NCBI GenBank assembly: GCA_026396995.1
Contig: JAPLVS010000075.1
Location: 1 to 33,787 of the forward strand
Reading direction: 5' to 3'
DNA length: 33,787 nt
Source of the DNA: Candidatus Iainarchaeum sp.
GTDB taxonomy: Archaea; Iainarchaeota; Iainarchaeia; Iainarchaeales; DTGL01
Shown: one piece after another, positions 1 through 9,671 of the stretch
Layout of the letters: each line of letters opens with the position of its first letter
Position numbering within the stretch: position 1 is the first letter of the stretch
Notes under the pieces: generated by a model
What the model was told of the DNA's origin: nothing
Databases searched by the model: none
Seen by the model: the letters and a program-made list of their open reading frames with translations, nothing else
Translations under genes and position numbers: made by a program

Positions 1-67
1 AGGTAATTAATAACCTATTTCCCTGATGATGGCATTTGATATTGCCAAGTTCTTTTTCTGCGATTTT

Positions 68-1900
68 TCATTTGCGCTTTTTCTTCAGCATTTTTTCCAG
101 CATTTCCTTTAGGTTCTCTATTCTCCAGTCTGTCATTATGCGCTCGTTTTCAGTCGGCAGTTTTCCCTTTATGTCTTCGTCCTTAAGGCTCTTCCTGAGC
201 TTTTCAAGCTCTTCCCTGATCAGCCTTTCCTTTTTTGTCTCGGGTTTGGCTTTTTCTTTTGGTTTTGCCTGAATTTCGGCTGTCTTAAGCTGGGGTTTTT
301 CCTGTACTGGTTTTTGCGGCAATTTTGGCTGGGGCTTGGCTTTTTCAGTTGTTTTTTTTGTTTTATTTTTGCCAAAAAAATACAACAACGCTAGGGCAAG
401 GGTGATGAAGAGAAGCGGGATGAGTATTATTGCCATTTGGGCCGGGCTGGGGTTTTCTCTGGTTTGCTGGAATTCTATGGTTTTTTCCCCCGTGTAGCCT
501 GATTGTGTTATTTTTATTGCGAGCGTGTGCTTTCCTTCGTTTATTGGGCTTGTTAGTTCTGTTGTGTAGTTGCCGTTGCCGTCCGTTTGGAATGTCGTGT
601 TTGCTGTTTTTCCGTCAATGGCTGTTTCCGTGCTTAGCAAAGGCCTTTTTATTTGGGTTTGGCCTATGAGGGCTTTGAATGTTATGTATTGTTTTCCGTT
701 TTCGTTTTTGACCGGGTTTTCAGGGAAAACGATTGTGATTTCAACCAGCTTTTTTTCTTTTGTGGTTGGTTGTGTTGTTGGGGTTGTGCTTGGTGTTGGG
801 GTGATTGAGGCTGTCGGCGTGGCGGTTGGGGTTTTGGCTGTTGTGGGGGCAGGAGTGGTTGAAGTTGCCGGCGTCGGCGTTTTTGCAGGCGTTGGTGTTT
901 TTGTTGGGGTGGGGCTTGGTTTTGGGGTTGGTGAAGGGGTCTGAGTGGGCGTTGGAGTTGGGGTAGAGGTCGGTGTTGGAGTCGGAGTGGGAGTTGGCGT
1001 TGGTGTAGGAGTAGGTGTAGGAGTTGGAGTTGCAGTGGGCGTGGGCGCCGGAGTAGGAGTCGGTGTTGGAGTCGGCGTAGGCGTAGGTGTTGGCGTGGGG
1101 GCGGCAAGGGTCTTGAATGAAAGTATCGTGGAATAAACATTCGTTGAAGTGCTGGTTTTTGCCGCGGCCTGGAAATAATATGTTGTGTTCGGCGTCAGCC
1201 CCCCAAGCGCTTGGTTGAATAAGCCCAAAGACGATTTTTCCACTCTTGAAGTGCAACCGCCGCCGGAGCCGTTTTCAAGTGCCATTGTTTTGCCGTAACA
1301 GAACCAGACAAGACAACTGCTTTCTCCGCCCAAATCCTTGAGTTCGCCGTTCAATCTTGCGCTTGTCTGCATCATGCTGTCTGCTGCTTTTGTTTCAACG
1401 CTCGGGCTTGTGGACAGGCTGTAGTCGAACAAATTGATTGTGGTTGCCGAACTGCTGTTGTTGAGAACCCTTAACTGCGACCTTTTCAGCTGTTTTGAAG
1501 TGTCAAGAGAGAAACCATTTGAAATCCCTGGGGCTTGAGCCGGAAGGTTTTCAGTGCTTGAATCAGCATATTCAACCCTAAGGTAGATGCTTTGAGAAGA
1601 ATTGCTTTGCATCCTGACCCTTATTACGTCCACAGTCGCCTGCGTGTTCTCGAAATAAATCCATTCGGAATATGAACTCCCGTCAATGTTGATGGATGCC
1701 GCAGTGCCGGTGTCTCCGTCTATTGCGTATTGCGGGTTTGACCAGTTAGTCCCTGAAGCGCTTGTCGGATAAACAGCGGCGGCTAAAACCTGCGGAACTG
1801 CAAAAAATAATGCCAAAACCACGGCAATTGCCGCCCTTTTTGTGGCCGAAGTTTTATCGCTTATCACAATATGCAATACTCTGCCTTTATATTTAAACAT
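68..1900 (-). CDS. Secreted, membrane-anchored surface protein: signal peptide, discoidin-like N-terminal region, FnIII-like domain, long Pro-Thr stalk, Ig-like domain, C-terminal TM and Lys/Glu-rich cytoplasmic tail
   Basis: 610-aa ORF; N-terminal hydrophobic segment [20 protein letters not shown]; (PT)n tract; [26 protein letters not shown] followed by a KK-rich coiled-coil-like tail; similar to ORFs at 3307 and 9672. Confidence 0.85.
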   Translation of the reverse strand: MFKYKGRVLHIVISDKTSATKRAAIAVVLALFFAVPQVLAAAVYPTSASGTNWSNPQYAIDGDTGTAASINIDGSSYSEWIYFENTQATVDVIRVRMQSNSSQSIYLRVEYADSSTENLPAQAPGISNGFSLDTSKQLKRSQLRVLNNSSSATTINLFDYSLSTSPSVETKAADSMMQTSARLNGELKDLGGESSCLVWFCYGKTMALENGSGGGCTSRVEKSSLGLFNQALGGLTPNTTYYFQAAAKTSTSTNVYSTILSFKTLAAPTPTPTPTPTPTPTPTPAPTPTATPTPTPTPTPTPTPTPTPTPTSTPTPTPTQTPSPTPKPSPTPTKTPTPAKTPTPATSTTPAPTTAKTPTATPTASITPTPSTTPTTQPTTKEKKLVEITIVFPENPVKNENGKQYITFKALIGQTQIKRPLLSTETAIDGKTANTTFQTDGNGNYTTELTSPINEGKHTLAIKITQSGYTGEKTIEFQQTRENPSPAQMAIILIPLLFITLALALLYFFGKNKTKKTTEKAKPQPKLPQKPVQEKPQLKTAEIQAKPKEKAKPETKKERLIREELEKLRKSLKDEDIKGKLPTENERIMTDWRIENLKEMLEKMLKKKRK

Positions 1901-1959
1901 TTTGAATGGGGGGATGCGAGGGATAGTTATAATAAGTTCAAGGCAATAATCTTTTACTT

Positions 1960-3273
1960 ATGCCGGCGGTCGGAAAGAAAAGGCTTGTTTTTGGTGCCAG
2001 CGGGATGGAGATGCCTTTAAGCACGACAATAATCCTTCTTGTTTTGTTTTCAGTGTCAGCAATAATTTTTGTCTGGGTGGCCGGCGGGTTCAGGGAGGGC
2101 TCTGGCGCATTGGCCGAAAAGGCCATGCCTGAAGAGGCCAAAAACCAAATCGTTGAAATGAAAGCCGAATGCAAGGCCCTCTGCCAAAAGGTTTTGGACA
2201 CAAAATCCATCGATGAACTGAAGGAAAAGGCGAACTATTGCATTAAAGCTTTCGGCGAAGGCGTTGATATTACCGGAAACAGCCTGAAAGTGGATTACGA
2301 CGAAACCTTTCTAGTAGGCACCGGACTGTGCGAAAACCAGTTTTATTGCTGGAACGTAATGGACTGCTTGACGCTCATGGAAGGCGAACCCCAACTTCTG
2401 GACAAAAAGGAGTGCCTGAAGGTCATTTGCAATTACCTTTCAAGCCAGGGAATAACCAGCACAGCAACAGACGAAAAAATCAAGGACTTCATTAGGCCGG
2501 GGGAATGCTATTATGCTGATGCCAAAAACCAGCCCAGGCATTGGTTCACGGAATTGTTCGATTATGACGGCGACGGAAAAGTGGACGAGAGCGAAATATC
2601 CTGCGAGGCAAAACCCACTCCTGTCCCCACACCGGCCCCGACGCCCACCGCAACGCCGACACCCGCGCCCACCCCGACTTCAACCCCGGCCCCAACTCCC
2701 GCGCCCACTCCGACAACTACACCGACCCCGGCCCCAACTCCGGCGCCTACGCCGACTTCAACTCCCCCTCCTGCGCCGACTGCCCCGCCATGGTGCATCG
2801 GAAAGGTCCCTCCGTGCGGCGGCTATGGCGATGTTGAAATAGACAACTGCGTCCAAATGAGGGATGTGACATGGGTGAGTGAATATGTTGGTGGCACAAG
2901 GTCTTTCGATGCAACCCAGAAAAAGAATGCGGACGTTGACGGCTCGGGAAACATAACTATCGTTGATGCCCAAATGATTGAAGCGTATGTCAATGGCCTT
3001 ATCCCAACATTCCTTGTGTGCACCAACAAGTCCTGCATTGAGACAGATGCAGGCGACGACCCAGAGCACCCGGGAACAGCATACGTGAAGGGGCAAATCC
3101 TAACTGATAATTACATGGCTCTCTCGAGCGGAAACAGACTTGAAGAAGTGATTTGCCCTGCAAGCGGAGGATCAACGGCAATCATAATAAGCAAATATTA
3201 TTTGTGCCCCTCTTATTGCTCCGGCGGCACCCTGCAGAACAACGAGAAAGGCTATTACTGCGATTGCCCTTGA
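1960..3273 (+). CDS. Surface protein with pilin-like/class III-type N-terminus, EF-hand-like loop, PT linker and tandem dockerin-like repeats
   Basis: N-terminus [41 protein letters not shown] loop; PT tract; [22 protein letters not shown] and [22 protein letters not shown] fit the dockerin DxDxDGxxxxxD pattern. Confidence 0.8.
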   Translation: MPAVGKKRLVFGASGMEMPLSTTIILLVLFSVSAIIFVWVAGGFREGSGALAEKAMPEEAKNQIVEMKAECKALCQKVLDTKSIDELKEKANYCIKAFGEGVDITGNSLKVDYDETFLVGTGLCENQFYCWNVMDCLTLMEGEPQLLDKKECLKVICNYLSSQGITSTATDEKIKDFIRPGECYYADAKNQPRHWFTELFDYDGDGKVDESEISCEAKPTPVPTPAPTPTATPTPAPTPTSTPAPTPAPTPTTTPTPAPTPAPTPTSTPPPAPTAPPWCIGKVPPCGGYGDVEIDNCVQMRDVTWVSEYVGGTRSFDATQKKNADVDGSGNITIVDAQMIEAYVNGLIPTFLVCTNKSCIETDAGDDPEHPGTAYVKGQILTDNYMALSSGNRLEEVICPASGGSTAIIISKYYLCPSYCSGGTLQNNEKGYYCDCP

Positions 3274-3306
3274 CTGGCAATGTGCAATAAAAAGAGGCAG
3301 TTGGCG

Positions 3307-5628
3307 CTAATTTTTTTGTTTTTTTCCTTTTGTGGTTCTGCTTTCCCATTTTTCGGCGCCGCTTGCGATTTTTTTGAGCTCTTCCTTCAAGTGCGCGATT
3401 TTCCTGTCAGTGGAGGTTTCCTCTTCACCGGCAGGCAGTTCGCGCGCCGCTTCCTCAACATCAAGCCTGCTTTTCAGCCTTGAAAGCTCCTCCTTCACTG
3501 TTTTCTCCCTCTCCCTTTCCTCCCAGGATTTTTCCTTTGCAGATGCCTTTGCCGCAGGCTCGCTTTTCGCCTGGGCTTTCTTTCCGGGCAATATTTTTTT
3601 TGCCTCGGACGGCAATACAGCTGGCCTTGCTTTTTTTACCATCTCCTTTTTGGCAGACCTGCCAAAAACATACAAGAGCACTGCCAAAAGCACGAAAAGT
3701 ATTATCGCAAGGGCAGCGATTCCCTGCCAGGAAAACTGCACTGGTTCCGAGTAATCGAAGGATGTTGAGGCCTCGCCCGAATAACCCAGCTCCACGACCT
3801 TTACCGACAGGCTTCTTTTCCCTTCAGATAGCCCGCCGGCAAGCGTGCCTGAATAAAGGCCAGTGTTTTTGTCAAGCGATAAAAGCACCTGTTCCTTTTG
3901 GTTATCGACCGTGACTTCAACCTCCAGTGCTGGTTTTTCCAAAGGCTTTTCCTTTTGGAATGCCTGTACCTTTACCACCGCCTTCCCGTTCTCGTTGGCT
4001 ACAGGCCTTTCTGGAAAGACAATCCTCACTTTGACAGGCTGTTTTTCAGGCTCAGGCACAATAACCTTTTGCAGCGCGCCTTTCTGCGATTCGTTTCCTG
4101 CAAAATCCGTTGCAGTGATTTGGTAGGCATAGGTTTTGCCTTGTTCAATATTTTCATCAGTGAATGAAAGCAGGATTGTTTCTTGGTATTTTGTGTTGTT
4201 CCGGTAAACCGTGTACCAGTGTGTTCCGCTAGTTTTGTCTTCTGCTTTTTTCCAGGTGAGGGTTATTTTTTTGTTTTCGTTTTTTGCTGTGAGTTTTTCA
4301 GGGGTGTTTGGCGCCTGTGTGTCCAGTCCTGCCCATGCTTTTTGGGGCTGTTCCGTTTTCCCTGCGGTGTCTTCTGAGTAGTATGTTATTTGGTGGTTTC
4401 CGTCTTGTTCGATTTTTATTATTGGGCCTTCGGTTGGGTGTTCTTCGTCGATGGTGTGGTGTATTTTGTTGCATGCTGTTCCTACGGATGTGCATTCGAA
4501 TGTTATTTCGAATGGTTTGTTGAACCATTGGTTTGTGTTTGTTGCGGTTGTTTCAAGGTATGATGCGGATGTTGTGAGGGTTTTGTCCTGCCCTTTGGTT
4601 GTGCCTGCAGTGTTTTGTGCGATTGCCCGGTAATGGTATGTGGTGCTTATTGAAAGCCCTGTGATTGTTTGGGCGATTGTTCCTGTTTTGTTTGTTGTTG
4701 TTTTTTGGGTTGTTTTGCCGTATGCGGTTGTTGTTCCATATTCGAACCATGCTGTGCAGTTTGTTCCTCCTGTGCTGGCGAGGTTTGCGTTCAGTATTGC
4801 CTGTGTGGCTTGTGTGCTGGTGGCTTGTCCGGTTGTGATGGCTGGTTTCGAGTAGGCTGGTGTCGGGGTAGGGGCTGTTGCCGGAGTGGGCGTTATTGTC
4901 GGCGTTGGCGTCTGAGAGGGCGTTGGGGTTGCGGTTGGAGTCTGAGTGGGTGTTGTGGTCGGCGTTGGTGAAGGCGTTGCGGTGGGCGTCGGAGTTGCTG
5001 TCGGCGTAGGTGTCGCTGTTGGTGTCGGAGTGGCAGTCGGTGTCGGTGTTGCTGTGGGTGTTGGAGTCGCTGTGGGCGTCGGTGTTGGCGTGGGAGTGGG
5101 TGTTGGTGTGGCGGTGGGTGTCGGGCTTGGCCCTGTTGTCTGGTTTACCTTGAAATCGTAAACGCTGGCTTTCACCGTGTCTGCTGTGCGGTTCCATATG
5201 GTCATCTTGGCTTTTTCTGCAAAAACAGTCTGGCTTAAGTCAAAGTATTTGTCTTGGTTGCAAAAATTGCCGCTGTCGATAGTGTGCCAGTACCCGTTAT
5301 AATATAGGAATATTCCCAGCATTATTTGAGTGCAGGCGCTGGGCGCGTTGGTCCTGATGTAAATAGAATCGGTCTGCTTTAGGTACATGCCGCCAAGGTT
5401 GAATTCCAGGGTTTCACCTAGTTCGGTGCCTCCAGAAGCATATTTGTAGGCGTATGTATTGAAGAATGGGTCTTCATCTATGGCGCTTTCAGGGAATGTC
5501 CACCCGCTTCCTGATGCGCTCAGAGGATGGACATAGGTTGCAAACGCGTTCAGCGGAAAAAGGCAGAATATGCCGAGGACCAGTACTGCAAAAACCAAAT
5601 ATCCCCTTGTCTTAACTGCCCTTATCAT
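3307..5628 (-). CDS. Secreted, membrane-anchored surface protein with PT stalk, FnIII-like domains, C-terminal TM and charged tail
   Basis: 773-aa ORF; signal peptide; (TPTATP)n stalk; FnIII-like segments; [22 protein letters not shown]; paralogous to ORFs at 68 and 9672. Confidence 0.85.
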   Translation of the reverse strand: MIRAVKTRGYLVFAVLVLGIFCLFPLNAFATYVHPLSASGSGWTFPESAIDEDPFFNTYAYKYASGGTELGETLEFNLGGMYLKQTDSIYIRTNAPSACTQIMLGIFLYYNGYWHTIDSGNFCNQDKYFDLSQTVFAEKAKMTIWNRTADTVKASVYDFKVNQTTGPSPTPTATPTPTPTPTPTPTATPTPTATPTPTATPTPTATPTPTATPTPTATPSPTPTTTPTQTPTATPTPSQTPTPTITPTPATAPTPTPAYSKPAITTGQATSTQATQAILNANLASTGGTNCTAWFEYGTTTAYGKTTQKTTTNKTGTIAQTITGLSISTTYHYRAIAQNTAGTTKGQDKTLTTSASYLETTATNTNQWFNKPFEITFECTSVGTACNKIHHTIDEEHPTEGPIIKIEQDGNHQITYYSEDTAGKTEQPQKAWAGLDTQAPNTPEKLTAKNENKKITLTWKKAEDKTSGTHWYTVYRNNTKYQETILLSFTDENIEQGKTYAYQITATDFAGNESQKGALQKVIVPEPEKQPVKVRIVFPERPVANENGKAVVKVQAFQKEKPLEKPALEVEVTVDNQKEQVLLSLDKNTGLYSGTLAGGLSEGKRSLSVKVVELGYSGEASTSFDYSEPVQFSWQGIAALAIILFVLLAVLLYVFGRSAKKEMVKKARPAVLPSEAKKILPGKKAQAKSEPAAKASAKEKSWEEREREKTVKEELSRLKSRLDVEEAARELPAGEEETSTDRKIAHLKEELKKIASGAEKWESRTTKGKKQKN

Positions 5629-5711
5629 GGTCCCACAGCCGCAAAAGCATTGGCTGCAAAAATAAGGGGATTGGTGTATTTAAACTTTTTTGAAGCGGTT
5701 TTTCCAGAAAA

Positions 5712-8438
5712 TCAGCGCTTTTCCAGGAACGCCTTCAGTTCTGCGGCCTTTTCAACCCTGCCGACAGCCATCCTTTCGCTGCCACCGCCTTTCCCGCCGA
5801 ACTGCGAGAGCAGTTTCTTGAGTTCTTCGCCTGCGTTCTTCCCTGACTGTGGGCCGCACATAACCAGAATTGTTTCGCCTGAACCCAAAATGGCAATCGC
5901 TTTAGGCTGTTTCTGCACAATGCCGTTCCCTGTTTCGATAAGCGTTTTGGAATCCATTCCTTCTTCAAATATTTTTATGGCCTGGCCAGCATCACCAGGC
6001 AGGCCAATACTGGAAGTTCCAGTAACCTCTTTTGTCCTTGTAATTGCGTTCTGAGCGTTCATTTTGGCCAATCTGATTTTGAGCTCTTGGGTTTCTTTCT
6101 TTGAGTCTTTCCATTCGTTGAAGAACCTTTCCGATGTCCTTGGCAGTTCGTGCTCCTGCACTGAAAATACCCTGGCTGAATCCTCAAGCAGTTTTTCTTT
6201 CCTGTGCACTTCTTTCAGTGCCGGTTCGCCGCACGCAAATATGATTCTTTCAACCCCGTCCTGGACTCCCTCACGCTTCAGTATCTTGAAGAAGCCGATT
6301 TCGCCTGTGCTTTTCACGTGTGTGCCGCCGCAGGCCTCGACATCAACTCCAAGGACATTGACAACGCGGAGTGTTTTGCCTGGCACATAGCCTCCCTGGT
6401 ATAAAATGAAACCGTACTTTTTCTCTGCTTCGGAGCGCGGCATTTCTGTGCTTGTGACAGTGATGTTCTGCCTTATGCTCTCATTCACCATATGTTCGAG
6501 CTGCCTGAGCTGTTCTGGAACAAGCCTGCGGTAATGCGTTATGTCCAAATGCGCCTTGTCCATGTCTTTCCTTGCGCCTGCCTGCCAGATATGCGCGCCC
6601 AAAAGGTTCCTTGCGGCGGCATTCAAAAGATGCGTTGCTGTGTGGTGCCTTGCAAGCTGTTTCCTGCGCTTCAAGTCGATTCTTCCCACAACCTTGTAGC
6701 CTTTCCTGAAAGCATCAGGGTTTTTCACGTAGTGGAATATGATTCCCTCGTGCTTTTCCACGTCCTCGACTTCAATATCGTTCAATGTGCCGGTGTCTGA
6801 TGCCTGGCCTCCTGTGCCCGGATAGAACAAAGTGCGGTCTAAGATTACGGCATCTTCCTCTATGCCAAGCACTTTTGCATTGAATTCCTCGATTTCTTCT
6901 TCAAGGTAGAACAATTCCCTGGTCTTATCGTATTTTTCAAGGCCTGCCATTTTCGGCTGTTCTGTTATTCCAACCTCGTTTTTCTTCACAATCAATTGGT
7001 AAAAGTTTTCAGGGATTTTTATTTGCACGCCTTTTTTCAATGCCTCCTCTTCAACTAACTCGACAGGAACGCCGTCGCTTTCGTAAAGCCTCACCAGTTC
7101 GCTCTCAGAGATTCCTTTCCCTTTGCCCGCGCTTTCAAGGAGGGCTGCGATTTTTTTCGAGGCATTCGCCCTTGCATCGCTCTCCTTTTTGCGCTCTTCA
7201 ACTATAACTTCGCCTGCAGGGAAAACCGCTTTTTCCAAGGACTCGAAGCCCTTGAGAGATTCCGCGTGGTCCCTCAGGATTTCATCATAGCGCAAATTAA
7301 GGCTGAATTCGCGGTCAAGCGCGAAAACCCTGCGCAAAACCATCCTGAGGTTATAACCTCCGCCTGAATTGCTCGGCAGCATGCCGTCGCTTGTAGTGTA
7401 AAGGATTGTTTTAAGGTGGTCGGCGCAAGCGTAAATCGCCTGCACTGGCCTTATTTTTTTCGCGAAGTCCACTTCGCTCAAGCCAAGTTTTTTCAGGATT
7501 GCCTTTTTTTTCTCGGCAACTTCCAATCCTTCTATGTCAAGGCCGCCGCTGAGCCTCGCGTATTCAGTGAAAAGTTTTTTGTCGTATGAAAGGCCGGCAT
7601 TCTTGAACATCCCTTTTAATACCTTGTCGAAGACCACGTCATAGCTTGTGGGAGTGCCGTTCGTGTACCAGGCCAGCCTCTCAAGGCCTGCGCCCATGTC
7701 TATAACCTTTGTTTTCAATTCCTCCGATTTCCCGTTGCCCAAGTCCTTGTACTGCATGAAAACGCAGTTGCCCAATTCCACGCCCTGCGCGCAGTATTCG
7801 ATGCAAGGCCCGAATGTGCCTCCGCCTGCCCACACATCTTCCTGGAAACACAGGTCTTCCTCTTTGACACCGATAATTTTTGTAAGGTAATTGAAATCGT
7901 TCGTCAATGCCTCGTCCTTCCAGTAAAACAGCCCTGTTTTTTTGGAATTGAATGCGTGCTGGCCGAACATTATGAAGGAAGAATAGTGCTGGCCTGTCAC
8001 GCCCACATTCTCCAAGTCATTGAAGCGCAGGCTTGCCTGCGGCACAATCAAAGGGTTTGCAGGCGGCTCTATCTCACCGCTCACCACATAAGGCTGGAAA
8101 TCGATGATGGATGCATTTGTGAAGTAAAGGTCATCCCTCCAGCGCGCCACAACAGGATACCTTGGAATGCTTTTATGGCCCCTTTTCACAAAATATTTTT
8201 CTATTTCGCGCCATGTTTCAATATAACCGAGCTTTTTGCCTGGCTTTCCTATGAAACCAAAGCCCCCGCAGGAAGAATCAGCGCAGGTTTTCCTTTTTTC
8301 ATCCAATGTCCAGAAATTGCGCCCGCATTTTTCGCATTTTTTGCGCATGAACCCTTTTTTCACGAGGAAGTCCACATTATAGTGCTTTTTCCATTCCTGT
8401 GCGAATTTTTGCCTCAAATCCTGCTTTGAAACGCCCAT
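5712..8438 (-). CDS. alaS: Alanyl-tRNA synthetase, archaeal type
   Basis: Long ORF; N-terminal CxxC...C zinc-ribbon region (KCEKCGRNFWTLDEKRKTCADSSCGGFGF); editing-domain HHTATHLLNAA and CGGTHVKSTGEIGFFKI; likely start MGVSKQDLR. Confidence 0.97.
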   Translation of the reverse strand: MGVSKQDLRQKFAQEWKKHYNVDFLVKKGFMRKKCEKCGRNFWTLDEKRKTCADSSCGGFGFIGKPGKKLGYIETWREIEKYFVKRGHKSIPRYPVVARWRDDLYFTNASIIDFQPYVVSGEIEPPANPLIVPQASLRFNDLENVGVTGQHYSSFIMFGQHAFNSKKTGLFYWKDEALTNDFNYLTKIIGVKEEDLCFQEDVWAGGGTFGPCIEYCAQGVELGNCVFMQYKDLGNGKSEELKTKVIDMGAGLERLAWYTNGTPTSYDVVFDKVLKGMFKNAGLSYDKKLFTEYARLSGGLDIEGLEVAEKKKAILKKLGLSEVDFAKKIRPVQAIYACADHLKTILYTTSDGMLPSNSGGGYNLRMVLRRVFALDREFSLNLRYDEILRDHAESLKGFESLEKAVFPAGEVIVEERKKESDARANASKKIAALLESAGKGKGISESELVRLYESDGVPVELVEEEALKKGVQIKIPENFYQLIVKKNEVGITEQPKMAGLEKYDKTRELFYLEEEIEEFNAKVLGIEEDAVILDRTLFYPGTGGQASDTGTLNDIEVEDVEKHEGIIFHYVKNPDAFRKGYKVVGRIDLKRRKQLARHHTATHLLNAAARNLLGAHIWQAGARKDMDKAHLDITHYRRLVPEQLRQLEHMVNESIRQNITVTSTEMPRSEAEKKYGFILYQGGYVPGKTLRVVNVLGVDVEACGGTHVKSTGEIGFFKILKREGVQDGVERIIFACGEPALKEVHRKEKLLEDSARVFSVQEHELPRTSERFFNEWKDSKKETQELKIRLAKMNAQNAITRTKEVTGTSSIGLPGDAGQAIKIFEEGMDSKTLIETGNGIVQKQPKAIAILGSGETILVMCGPQSGKNAGEELKKLLSQFGGKGGGSERMAVGRVEKAAELKAFLEKR

Positions 8439-8507
8439 AAAAACCACAACAATATAGGAAGGCAAATAATTAAAGGATTGCCTTTAAAATCAGGGAAAGA
8501 AAAAGCA

Positions 8508-8782
8508 GGGCAGTGGAGAGTAAGCCGCCTTCTGTTTGCCGCCGCGCGAGCGCGGCGGTTGCCGGCATTCGTCTGAGCGCCTTTTGGGGCTTGCACCCAA
8601 CCTGCCGCCGTTTCATTCCATTGCACGTATCTCAATTTCAATCATTGTTACCGTGCACGGATGCGTTTCTGTTCGGCAGGGCACCTTTTCAGGCGCACGC
8701 TTTTCACGTTTTCATTGCGGGTGGGCGGACTTTCCTCGGTTCAAACTCACTTGAGGAACCGTTAGCCAGCCTTCCACTACCC
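8508..8782 (-). ncRNA. rnpB: RNase P RNA
   Basis: Minus strand contains ACCGAGGAAAGUCCGCCCACCC (CR-I) and ACAGAAGGCGGCUUAC (CR-V); ends pair as a P1 helix, GGGUAGUGGA with UCCACUGCCC; TATA-like TTTTTAAAC just upstream. Confidence 0.93.
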
Positions 8783-8824
8783 TATAATAATTATGGCTTG
8801 TTATGTTTAAAAAGCTTGTTTTTT

Positions 8825-9319
8825 TTATCCGATTAGCGCATTGAGTTCTTTTTCCGCTTCCTGCAGGTCCTGTGATTTGACTGTCGCCAGGAATTGTTTT
8901 GGGGCCAGCGCTTTAATTTCCCGTATGCTTTCAAAGTCTTTAAGGTTCCTTGTAATTATGGTGTTTGTTTTCTTTTTGGCGCAGGCCAGTTGGTAGGCAT
9001 CCTCGTAATGCAGCCTTTCATCTTTCAGGCATTCGAGGAATTCCTCTTTTGCCAGGCTTATTGAGTGCCATTCTCCTTTGAATATTGCCTTCAAGGCATT
9101 CCGGGCGGCATCTTCGGGTTTTTCTACCCCGCGTCTCTCGAGCTTGTATGCAAGATAGTTGCCGGCGGAGAAGAAGGTTGCTTCGCTGATGCAGGCATCG
9201 ATTTTGTTTTGGCCGGCTAGCACTACAATCAAAGCCGAGTTCTTGTACTCTGCCTGGCTTTCCCTGAAATAAACCAGCCTTATAAAGTCGAAAATTATGT
9301 TTTTGTCAACGAAATACAT
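8825..9319 (-). CDS. PIN-domain protein, VapC-like toxin
   Basis: MYFVDKNIIFDF start and EDAYQLACAKKKTNTIITRNLKDF, typical of PIN domains; directly follows an RHH antitoxin ORF. Confidence 0.85.
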   Translation of the reverse strand: MYFVDKNIIFDFIRLVYFRESQAEYKNSALIVVLAGQNKIDACISEATFFSAGNYLAYKLERRGVEKPEDAARNALKAIFKGEWHSISLAKEEFLECLKDERLHYEDAYQLACAKKKTNTIITRNLKDFESIREIKALAPKQFLATVKSQDLQEAEKELNALIG

Positions 9320-9550
9320 TCACAACAAGCCCTTTGATTTCAAGTATTTTACCTGTTCGCGGGCTTTTTTTTCCTCGGATTCGGCTTCCCATTGCCTGAA
9401 ATTCTGCAGTTCCTGCGCTTCGGGTGAGATCATTTTTTCCCTGAACAATTCCCTGACTATTTCGCTGCGGCTCTTGTACATCCCGCTGCGCATGCGGTTT
9501 TCAATCCACTGCATCATGTCAGTTGTTATGTCTGCACTCAAAGTAACCAC
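9320..9550 (-). CDS. Ribbon-helix-helix antitoxin, VapB/CopG-like
   Basis: 76 aa, VTLSADITTDMMQWIENRMRSGMYKSRSEIVRELFREKM; abuts the PIN ORF; GTG start. Confidence 0.85.
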   Translation of the reverse strand: MVTLSADITTDMMQWIENRMRSGMYKSRSEIVRELFREKMISPEAQELQNFRQWEAESEEKKAREQVKYLKSKGLL

Positions 9551-9561
9551 CAGATCACCAG

Positions 9562-9571
9562 TAGTATACTA
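9562..9571. promoter_or_regulatory. Candidate operator of the toxin-antitoxin operon
   Basis: Perfect palindrome TAGTATACTA between an AT-rich TATA-like sequence (about 9580-9591) and the antitoxin start. Confidence 0.5.
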
Positions 9572-9671
9572 TAGCCCGCAATATATTTAAGCCTTGCCCT
9601 TGACAGCATAATATTACTAAACTTTGAAGTTGTTTTAAAACTCGCCAGGGCAGGCTTCCCCTGAATTCCCC

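Noticed and set aside
945-1136. ORF of (GV)n repeats on the plus strand, and similar GV-rich ORFs at 2562, 4946 and 10780
   Set aside because: Antisense reading of PT-stalk coding DNA; no independent coding evidence.
4858-5131. Regular repeats that might suggest a CRISPR array
   Set aside because: No spacers; the repeats are in-frame PT codons of a surface protein.
5712-5968. 77-aa minus-strand ORF at 5735 overlapping alaS
   Set aside because: Out-of-frame ORF inside the well-supported alaS coding sequence.
8513-8836. 107-aa and 72-aa plus-strand ORFs and a 75-aa minus-strand ORF
   Set aside because: The interval is better explained by RNase P RNA.
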